NCBI RefSeq assembly: GCF_026914185.1
Contig: NC_070562.1
Coordinates: forward strand, 6,386,001-6,450,000
Length of the DNA stretch: 64,000 bases
Source: Puccinia triticina
Taxonomy: Eukaryota > Basidiomycota > Pucciniomycetes > Pucciniales > Pucciniaceae
Direction: 5' to 3'
Shown: in pieces, positions 56,052-64,000 of the stretch
How positions within the stretch are numbered: position 1 is the first letter of the stretch
Layout of the letters: the number at the start of each line of letters is the position of its first letter
Notes under the pieces: model-generated
Seen by the model: only the letters and a program-made list of their open reading frames with translations
What the model was told of the DNA's origin: nothing
The model's database searches: none
Made by a program: the position numbers and the translations under genes

Positions 56052-58054
56052 GTCTCCCCCCCTATGAAGAGATGAGGGGGAGGCTTGGGCCAGTCAAGTA
56101 ACAAGGACCAAGGGGGGCGGCGGGCAGTGGAGTTTTGTCTAAGGGATGATGATGTGAGAGAAGGGTTGGCAGGAGAGGACAGCTTAGCTAAGTTGGTTGG
56201 GGTTGGCCGCGTTGGTTGAGGGAGAAAGAGAGAGGAGGGATGTCCAATCAACTTGTGCGAGGGGGAAGATCTGGTTGCGGTTGATGGAGAGGGGGCAAGG
56301 AATAACGGGGAAGGAAGTTCAAGGGGAATGGTTGATGGTACTGTTTGAGGCCTCGGTATCGGAGCAAGTCGAGTTTGAAGGCTATTCTGCCAAGCTGCAA
56401 TCGGGTGTCCACGTAAGCATCGGCCCTTGTGGAATTGGTGCACAACGTGTGAGGGGGGAGGTACATACATGTTGCTCCCCGCATCAAATTTTTTGTCAAA
56501 TTGGAACAGGATAAGATCCTTGGCAAATTGAGGGTCCTCGGGGATGAATTCATCATCCATAATTGCCGCCAAGCTCGCTAGCAATAAGGAATCGCCTGAG
56601 CCGATGTCCGGGAACGGCAATCCACGACCCGGGGGTATAGGAGATCCCAAGGTCTCGATGGTGTCCGGTTTGCCTGCTAGGGCCGCCGCCTGAAGATCTT
56701 CCATGACTTCTTGCGGGACGTCCAAGGAACCGATCTGTAGGGCCTGTACTTGGCCGTCTATTTGCGCCGCACTAGAGGCCAATAATTCATCCATATCAGG
56801 TGCTTCATCGGCTACACCAGCAACTCCAGCTGGACGGCCCACGGGTCGGCCGGCAGCTGGCGGTCTGTTACGCGGGGAAGGTTGCCCTTGAGATGTCCAC
56901 GCAGTCGGCTGAATGTAGATTGAAGGCTTAGGAGGTGTCACAAACAAGGAGGGAATATTGCAATGAGTCCGATCTTGTAGGTTTGGGCGATTCCCGGGGG
57001 CACTGCTGCAGTGCTTCCTACAAAAGTGACAGCGCCCTACGTTGTTGAGGTAAGATTGCAGGCGCCATAGTCCGTCTCCTGTGAGCAAAGGGGTCGGAGT
57101 GGCAGTCCTCCGGAGTCGCAGGACAGAGTCCTTAACCATATTCTTGTAGAAACCGCTTGTGCGGCTCTCGAATTCCCCATAAGTGAAATCCTTCTTCTTC
57201 AGTGCTTCGTGATCGTTGATTTTTGATTGGAGACGCTCCAGCAAGCCAAATGTCACGGCCTCCACGAGTTCAAAGTTGCCTAAAGTATCAACATCAGAGC
57301 TCAGCAGGCTTTGAATCGTCCGGGCCCGCGTGCTGTACTCCAGGAAAGTCTCAGTATTGGCCATTTTGAGCTGATTGACTGAGCGCTTCAGGTTGGTGCG
57401 CCGTTTGGAGGGGAGGGAAAACTCGCACAGCCTTGCCTTGAACGCATCCCAACCCTTCCCACTAAGCTCGGGGGACTCGTTTGCGTAGAACGACAAGAGA
57501 TTGGTCTCCGTAATGAGGCCGCCAAGAATGAGCCGTTTGTTGTCCGGGTGGGTGACCCCTTTCATGTCTTGGACTCCTTGAATCCATGTGAGGAGAGGTT
57601 CAACTTCCTGAAAAGGGCCCTTGAAGGAGGGCCTGTCTGATACTCAAAATCACTGCAGGTCAATACGCCCGGACGTCAGGCAAGGAACAGAAGTGTTTTT
57701 GTCTTTGACAGTGGTCGCGCTGGCCAGATTCTCGAGAGTGGCAAAGCGGGCAGCACTTGCCTTGGGGTCAGATTGAGCTTGTTTGTGGGCGGCTTTCACG
57801 TTGGCCCGGGCTTGTTGTTGGACGGCCTTCATGTCCTCTTGGGCCTGGCGCTGTGCTTCCTGGACTTGCTGTTGAGTGACCAGGAGTTGGGTTGTGGTGT
57901 TTTGTTGAAGAACCATGATTGCCTTCAAAAGATCAGAATGAGACATCTCAGAAGGATCTGGTACGTCTGAGGATGAACCTTGTTGGTTCTGCATAGCTGG
58001 GAGCAATGGATAGATGGGAGGAAGTAGAGATGGTGGTCTGTTTGCAGTCTCCAA
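55958..58054 (-). pseudogene. Retrotransposon gag with two adjacent nonsense codons
   Basis: Two open blocks in the same frame (58054-57653 and 57643-55958) are separated only by TGA-TTT-TGA at 57652-57644. The N-terminal block has a Gln/Ala-rich coiled coil (QQQVQEAQRQAQEDMKAVQQ). The second starts VSDRPSFKGPFQEVEPLLTW, the usual beginning of Ty3/Gypsy gag (Retrotrans_gag), continues through LSGKGWDAFKARLCEFS and ends its core with a Cys/His cluster CHFCRKHC that resembles a damaged zinc knuckle. The C-terminal ~300 residues are Pro/Ser-rich and extend into the 3' LTR. The stops most likely replace CGA (Arg) codons. Without them the protein would span about 700 residues. Confidence 0.8.
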
Positions 58055-58429
58055 AATGTTGTTGATCTGGCTGATAGGGGCAGGAACCAGGATGATTCAA
58101 GCTTGTTCAAGAGCTGCAGCCAATCAAGCCTTCCAACGATTGTCTTGGATAATCCTTTCTGGGTCAGATATCGGCGCGAGTGGGTCTGTGTTAGAGTTCC
58201 TGGTGCTCATGCAGCCAGCGGGTTGTTTAGACGCAAGGAGAAGAAGATAGGATTTCCTGGTGATGTCCTTTTTCAACCAGGGGGCAATAGAACACAATGA
58301 GATTGATGGAAAGATGAAGGATGTTCTGCCAATGTCCTTTTTCGACCAGAAGAACCGAGATAGATAGGTAGATAGATTGCTGGTCCGGTCGCCAGCGCAG
58401 AAGATCAGATCAGGTTTGCTCTTGCTTAG

Positions 58430-58610
58430 CCGCTAAATTGGGTTGTAGAGACTGTAAAATGAAGATGTGTCTGGTGAGAGTCAAACTCACAACCTCAGCT
58501 ATGCTGAGACACATGCTAGAGTGCTGCCTTTGCCAACTAGGCTACAGACGCTTGTGGCTGCCAGCTGGGTGGTTGGTTGGTAGTGCTCATGGGTCAATCC
58601 GACAGCCCTC
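58430..58610 (-). mobile_element. tRNA-derived SINE, copy 2, nested in the LTR element
   Basis: On the minus strand the head reads CTGTAGCCTAGTTGGCAAAG, a CTCAGC-ATA-GCTGAG variable-arm-like hairpin and a T arm GTGAG TTTGACT CTCAC CAGA. It is closer to a functional type II tRNA than the copy at 23915. The putative anticodon loop TCTAGCA would give UAG (Leu). The same non-tRNA tail (CATCTTCATTTTACA) follows. Precise ends and target duplication were not established. Confidence 0.75.
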
Positions 58611-58684
58611 CATACTGTGGTGATGCATCATGGTAGCAGACTAACAGACAACTCAACATGGGTGGTGTGAACAAGAAAAAAAAG

Positions 58685-59046
58685 TGTAAGGAGTTGGGAT
58701 CTCCTTCACTGTTGAATGGTTCGAGAGCGGCACAGAGACTCGAGGTCTAGTTCACGGGTCTCTGAAGTTGCAGATAGGCGAGGGCTAGGCGGGGAGAGAT
58801 GGGAAAACAAGGACCTCTCTGGGAGCACAGCTTTAATGGACTAGGAAGGGGCATGGAGGAGAGCAAAGAAGAAGAAGGGACGAAGGAAAAGAGAGAGAGA
58901 ATGGAGTACCTTACCTAGCCGGGAGAGATCGGAAAACGAGGATCTCTGCCGGCTAGGATGTGGAGGCAGGAGCTGAACTCAGCACGCCGGGGCCGTTGGG
59001 CCTGTGATATCTCTTGTGGAACCTCGCTGTGCGCGGGGACTTCACA
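58685..59046 (-). repeat. 5' LTR of the gag-only element
   Basis: 362 bp, matching 55694-56051 with scattered, mostly single-base differences. The boundary TTCACA-TTCTG lies about 120 bp from the RIC1-like stop codon. Confidence 0.88.
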
Positions 59047-59169
59047 TTCTGGTGCAGCGTTCTCAGCGGAGGCTACACTTGTTCACCCGCGAAGACGATA
59101 CCTGACTGACAGAGGAAGCTGAGCAGCATTCTCGCGGTGCCGATGTACCCAAGCGGGCCCGGGCTGCGA

Positions 59170-62100
59170 TCAAAGAGATCCGCCCGGCGGGGCCGCGGCG
59201 GTTCGGATGCCGGCGACGGCGAGGGCGCGGCGGAGGCGGGCGCCCGAGGCGTCGAGGGCGGCGAGGAAGCGCATGAGCTCCTTGCACAACTGTCCAGAAA
59301 CGGGGGGGTCAGCGGGGCTTGCCGGCAGGGATGGGAAGAGAGGGAGATGTACGGGCCAGTTGGTGGCGGCGACGGCGCTCACGAGCAGGCGCTGGGCGTC
59401 GGCGGCGAGGCTGTCGGCCGAGCCCTCGTCGAGCCCGTCGTCTGCAGGCGAGTAGTGCGGGAGGAGGAGCAGGAAGGCGGCGGCGACGGACAGCCGGTCC
59501 TGGGCCAGCGCGCTCTCGAACAGTCTGCGCGGCGGGCCGACGGCGCCGAACAGGCGCGGCCACAGGGAGACGTCGATCTTGCGCGCACAGCCCGCGACGA
59601 CCTGGAGCGCGGGCGCGAAGTGGTCGAGGAACCGCGCCACCCTCGCCATCTCTTCCCCTGCGCCGTCATCCGCTCGCTCCTCTCCGTCCGTCGGCCGAGG
59701 CCGCTGGGAAGCCGCAGCCTCGATCGCCCCGTGCAGCAGCTTCTCTAACGCGTGGCCGAAGTAGGCCAGCGACGCGTAACAGGTGCCCACCTGCACGGCC
59801 TCGTCCATCCGGTCTCGGCGCAGACAGGCCGCGACGACGTGCTGGATGAACAGCTCCGTCTACACCACCCCGCGCAACTTCAGCTGGGGCCTGTTTCTGG
59901 GAGAGGAGAGAGGGAAAGGACTGACGTGGGTGACGAGGCTGAACAGGGCGAAGGCGAGCGCGGGCTTGATGCGCGTGCGCTGCTGGACGCCGACGACGAG
60001 GCCTTTGTGGAGCAGCACGGCTGGCGGAGCGGGGATGTGAGCGGCTGGCATCTCGGGAGAGAGAGAGGGGGGGGCGCTTACCGAGGGGATAGAAGGCGAG
60101 CGGGAAGGCCAGGCTGGGGGCCGGGGGGCCGGCGGAGAGGGCGTCGGGGAAGCCGAGCCAGACGCGGACGGCGGCGGCGTCCCAGGCCCACAGCGAGGGC
60201 TCGAGGGCCGCCGGGAGGACGGATGCGGGGCCGGGGGTGCCGGGGGAGAAGAACTCGACGCGTGTGGCCAGGGTGTGCACGTCGTACGCCAGGGCGGCGG
60301 GGCGCAGCTGGAGCAGGGCGCCCCCCACGAGCAGGACGATCGTCGCGTGGGCCAGGTCGGTCTCCGGCTCGCCGAAGCAGTGCTGGGCGTCCGGCACCCG
60401 CCAGCCTAGCCCCCGCGCCTGCAGCGGGTCCGCAACCGCCGCCGCCAGCCCCACCCGCCCGCAGCTCACCAGCCGCCCGTCCTTGATGATCAGGTGCTCC
60501 AGCGCGTTGGCCGCCGTGTACACCAGCACCGAGCTGTCGTGGATCGACAGCAGGACGACCGGGTGGGCCAGCGCGTGCTCGGCCAGCGCGTGCGCCAGCG
60601 TGAGGCTGTTTTCGCGCGCGAAGAGCCGGATCTGAAGACGGGGATTGTTCAGCGCGCGGCAGCGGGAGGAAAGAGGGGAGGGAGACGCACGGAGTAGGCG
60701 CCGGCCTGGTCGATGGCGACGACGAGGAGGGAGCCGAACCACTGCATGCCGCCATGGACGCGGATGCGCTGTTCCTCGTGCTCGTGTTCGAATAGCTTCC
60801 AGCGCCCAGAGGCGGCGCTGAAGGTGGTGAACCCGCGCCGGCCGGCGACGGCGAGCAGGCCGGCGTCGGCGGAGATGCAGCTGAGCTCGATGGGCCAGTT
60901 GGCGCTGATGTAGTCCGCCGGGATCTTGATGTCCTGCCACAGGTCTGCGCCCGGGTCGAGCATCGCGCCCTCCGCGGCCTCCGTCCCCCGGTACACCGAC
61001 ACCCGGTCGTCCAGCTGCAGGAAGCCGTGCCTCGTGTTGTCCTGCACACACTCTCGGTCAGCTCGCTCGCTCCAGCTGGGGCACCGCTGCGATCTCGCCG
61101 CTCACCGGCGAATGCATCGTCGCCACCGCGCTCTTCGCAAACGGAACCACGAACACCTGGGCGTCGGCGCCGGCCCGGGGCGCGGCGAGGAGCACGAGCT
61201 CGAAGTTGCCCGGGCCCCAGAACTGCACACAGGGTATCAGAGACGTGCCGCAGAAAGAGAAAGAAGGTGCGCAACTAGGTCCTGGCAGGCGTGCATGAAG
61301 CCGTCCTCGAACGGGACGCCGGTCGGCGCCGGCTCCGGCGCGAGGCCCGCGGAGCCGCTGGCGACGAGCAGGCGGCCGTAGACGGACCAGACGGCGAACC
61401 CGGCGGGGCCGGCGATGGCCAAGGCGTGTCCGTCGGAGGTCCTGCACACACACACACTTTCAGACTTCGGGGGACTTCGGGGGGAGAGAGTGGGGGGGAG
61501 ACAGACCATGCACAGCTAGCCACGGCGCCCCCCGCGGGGTCGGGGGTCTGGGGGGCCAGCGAGTGGGAGTACACGGGGGGCTGGGCGGGCGGGGCGAGGC
61601 TGTAGACGTCGACGGCGTCGCTGGAACGTCGGGAGAGAGGTGTCAGGACAAGACCACGGAGTGCATGGGGAAGACGTACCCCTGGACAGCGAGGGCGACA
61701 AGCCCGAAGCGGAAGTTGAGCGCACAGGCGCCCGTGGCGGGTCGGCGGCCGGGCCGGGCTTCGGGGTCGTGGAAGCATCTGCCGGCCCAGCCGGGCGGGC
61801 TGCGTGCGGCCATCATCTGGGCCACGTAGGCGCGGCCGTCGGAGGCAACGAGGACGTAGAGGTCCAGCGCGGGGTCGTGGGTGATCGAGCGCAGGGAGAC
61901 TGGACAAGAGAAGGACGGGTCAGCACTCCACAGGGGCTTCCGCGGGACGCAGAGGGACACGCACCGGCCTTGTCGACGAGCCATGCCTGGTCGGCCAGCC
62001 GGGCCGAGGGGCCCGGGACGGAGAGGGCGGTCCACGGGATGGCGCAGAGCTGGGGCGTGGGGCCGGCGAGGCTGAGCAGGATGTGGTCGGGGGAGAGGTG

Positions 62101-62673
62101 GAGGCTAGAAGGCCGAGGCCGATCAGTGCAGATGGGGCCGGCACAGGAGAGAGGGGGACGGACCAGGAGAGGGGGTGGGGGGGCACGATCTCGCCGAGAT
62201 AGCAGAGGGCGAGTGCGGGCAGGGCGATGCGGTCGGCGGGGGCGGTGAGCAGGAAGGAGGCGTCCTGGGCGGCGGGCGGGGCGTAGACCGGGGCGGGGAG
62301 GGCCCGGAGCCGGTAGACGAGGATGGCGGCGCTGGCGGTCTGGAGCGGGCGCGGCAGGGTCAGCCCGGGCAGGCGCAGCGAGGGAGATCAGGGGGAGGAG
62401 ACTGGCCGCGAGGACGAGGAGGGGGTCGGCCTGGCCGGGCCTCCAGCGCAGCAGGGTCGTCGGCCCGTGCCGGAGGAGACAGGCGTGGCGCCGGACGAGC
62501 GAGGCGAGGATGATCCGGGGGCGCGGGCTCCACACGATGAGCTCGGTCGGCGTGGCGGTGGCGGTGAGGCCGAGCGGGGCGTGCGGGGAGGGGCCGGAGG
62601 TGGCGAGGGCGACGAGGGGCGTGCTGCTGCTGGGGTGGGCGAGCCGGGTGGCAGTGCCTGTGGGCCAGTACAT
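59170..62673 (-). CDS. RIC1: RIC1-like Golgi Rab6/Ypt6 exchange-factor subunit
   Basis: RIC1 with RGP1 activates Ypt6/Rab6 at the Golgi. The start MYWPTGTATRLAHPSSS at 62673 and the stop TGA at 59170-59172 frame a multi-exon gene. The N-terminal half is WD40/beta-propeller-like, with blocks such as LDLYVLVASDGRAYVAQMM (about 61860-61805), HALAIAGPAGFAVWSVYGRL (about 61430-61370), FLQLDDRVSVYRGTE (about 61020-60970), ELSCISADAGLLAVAGRRG (about 60885-60830), GGMQWFGSLLVVAIDQAG and VVLLSIHDSSVLVYTAANAL (about 60560-60500). The C-terminal RIC1 domain includes VGTCYASLAYFGHALEKLLH, KIDVSLWPRLFGAVG and LCKELMRFLAALDASG. An apparent in-frame TAG near 59863 falls in an intron ending GTGTAG. GC content is markedly higher than neighbours. 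Exact exon joins were not all resolved; the family call rests on the ordered blocks. Confidence 0.82.
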
Positions 62674-64000
62674 CGATGCGTTCCTCGCACAATCACGCGG
62701 GCGACGAAAATTAATAGACATGCAACACCACACCACACCCATCCACATCCACAACACCACAGCTTACACAGCCAGACAACAATCATCCCCCCAGTCTGCA
62801 ACCCAAACCCAACAAGTATAAATTAGCAGTCACAACAACATCATATGAAATATCTCAAAGCACAAACCAATGGCCCACAACACAACTCTCTTGACCGTGA
62901 AGAAGCGTTCAGTTCCTAAAAAGTCAGACCCAGCAAGCAAGCAGTTTATGAGTCTCAATTATAAGCAGTGATAAGCCTGAAATTCAGCATGCAGGGCATT
63001 TGATGTTCCAGGCCACGTGGCCAACTATCCCAAATCTGTATCATCAACACCGCTTCAAGGCTCAAAGATAGCAAACCTCTGCTCCCAAAGCTATCACAAA
63101 TCCAACCAACACATGAGGGGGATTCAGAGCTGGCTAGAGATGAACATTCAGTGCCTGTTAGGGGGGTACCGCACCCTTGCGCTCACCACACACCCACACA
63201 GCCGTGCCAGGTGGGGTACAAGGTGCTTGGGTTTGGCCAGAAAGCAGTGCGGGGCCTGGGGAACGCCTGCAAGTACCTCCCTCCTCAATGACCGGCACAG
63301 ACTGGTTGCGGAGAGGGTACAGAACTCTTTCAAGGACCGGAAAGACCATTTTCTGATATGGCACACAACCCTCTTAATGACCAGCACAGATTGTTTGCTG
63401 AGAGGGTGTTTCAAATTCCACAACACACAATCCTTTTTCACCTGAGTAATTATTTCAACAGAGGCTCCACACCCAGGCGCACTTTTTTCAGCCAGAATCA
63501 CTCAATGGCAGTGTATGGCCCTTCTGGACCAATACCTTGTCCCAGCACCAATACAGTATGCCAGGCTTAATAGGATTGACCCCAGGACACCACGCTTTGT
63601 CCAACTATCTCCGATTGTGTATTTATTTGGCAAGCAAACACCAATTAGTTTGTTTGACCTGGTGGCTATGTGCAGTGGGACTGTTTGACCTTCTTGGCTG
63701 GATTTTGGGCTAAATTTCCAGTGATTATGTCCCCTGGATTAAGCAATTATGAGTGGCAGGAATTGTGATTGCTATCATTAAACCCCCTAATAGTTTGGTT
63801 TGCAAGTCCAGAACAGTCCAGAACCTGCTTTGGGGTGGCCCTGATGGGTGCCCCTGGGACACCCCAGAACTCTGGACCACACAAACAACATCACTCCAAG
63901 GGGTCACACCGGTGCTTGGCTATGGCCCATGAGTGGAAGCTTGCTTGTGTATGTGCCCATTAAAGCTAGGGGTGATACCCATTGAAATAAGGGTAGAAAC
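62674..64000. other. Upstream of RIC1-like gene; relic minisatellite, no gene
   Basis: CCTCCTCAATGACCGGCACA near 63279 and CTCTTAATGACCAGCACAGA near 63370 match units of the palindromic minisatellite at 33180-34025, so another copy of the MULE-like family probably decayed here. A GGTACCGCACCC stretch near 63166 is similar. No coding exon is supportable. Confidence 0.45.

Larger units (their letters stand above)
55694..59046 (-). mobile_element. Gag-only LTR retrotransposon with two LTRs
   Basis: Direct repeats of 358 and 362 bp (55694-56051 and 58685-59046) begin TGTAAGGAGTTGGG and end TTCACA on the plus strand, so on the element's own strand they read TGTGAAG..CTTACA with the usual TG and CA ends. 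The flanks TTCTT (55689-55693) and TTCTG (59047-59051) are a 5-bp target duplication with one mismatch. A purine tract (GGGGGGGAGAC) abuts the 3' LTR on the minus strand. The interior encodes only gag: no protease, reverse transcriptase or integrase. It is a non-autonomous derivative, and the LTRs differ at many positions, so the insertion is not recent. Confidence 0.9.

Noticed and set aside
13521..57652. TGA read-through or selenocysteine codons in transposase and gag frames
   Set aside because: Intact host genes in the window (14-3-3, RIC1-like) terminate with TGA, and the TGA sites occur in otherwise decayed elements.
59855..59930. In-frame TAG in the RIC1-like gene suggesting a pseudogene
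   Set aside because: The TAG is the end of an intron (GTCAGT..GTGTAG); the frame resumes cleanly at TELFIQHV.
59319..60486. Plus-strand Arg-rich ORFs opposite the RIC1-like gene
   Set aside because: They are antisense shadows of GC-rich codons; no domain is seen.

Overview
The window reads as a repeat-rich fungal nuclear genome, most likely a rust (Pucciniales) or a related basidiomycete. The genes are dense with short GT-AG introns, there are hAT, PIF/Harbinger, MULE-like and LTR elements plus a tRNA-derived SINE, and the clearly conserved genes are fungal housekeeping proteins. The rust assignment is inference from genome style, not from a diagnostic gene.

Five well-supported protein genes were rebuilt exon by exon or recognised: citrate synthase (3156-5309, minus, 9 exons, 498 aa), a four-finger C2H2 zinc-finger protein (6403-8869, minus, 13 exons, 504 aa), a 14-3-3 protein (44104-45344, minus, 6 exons, 264 aa), a Derlin (46179-47435, plus, 9 exons, 221 aa) and a RIC1-like Golgi Rab-GEF subunit (59170-62673, minus). 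A putative secreted protein lies at 20566-22286. A pair of decayed paralogous genes with signal-peptide-like N termini lies at 30699-35803 and 51358-53685. There is one tRNA-Trp gene with an intron at 2500-2588.

The rest is mostly mobile DNA. 285-1507 is a foldback element. 12226-16344 is a hAT element with an 8-bp target-site duplication (TSD), and a 411-bp hAT MITE with its own perfect 8-bp TSD is nested in it. 26245-29414 is a two-gene PIF/Harbinger element. 31142-32562 and 32958-34345 are two long foldback elements inside one of the decayed paralogs. 36659-42657 is a 6-kb element with about 240 bp of apparently identical terminal inverted repeats and a perfect 8-bp TSD. 55694-59046 is a gag-only LTR retrotransposon with a SINE inside. 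Tourist-like MITEs, a GC-rich 80-bp foldback family and several minisatellites fill the gaps.

Two themes link the regions. First, the broken reading frames of the mobile elements and of one decayed gene repeatedly carry TGA where an arginine CGA codon is expected, as CpG deamination would produce. Second, several host genes have unusual exon architecture: an 8-nt microexon carrying most of a catalytic codon in citrate synthase, and an all-phase-1 tandemly duplicated exon array in the zinc-finger gene. The housekeeping genes act in separate processes: acetyl-CoA metabolism, phosphoprotein signalling, ER-associated degradation and Golgi Ypt6/Rab6 activation.
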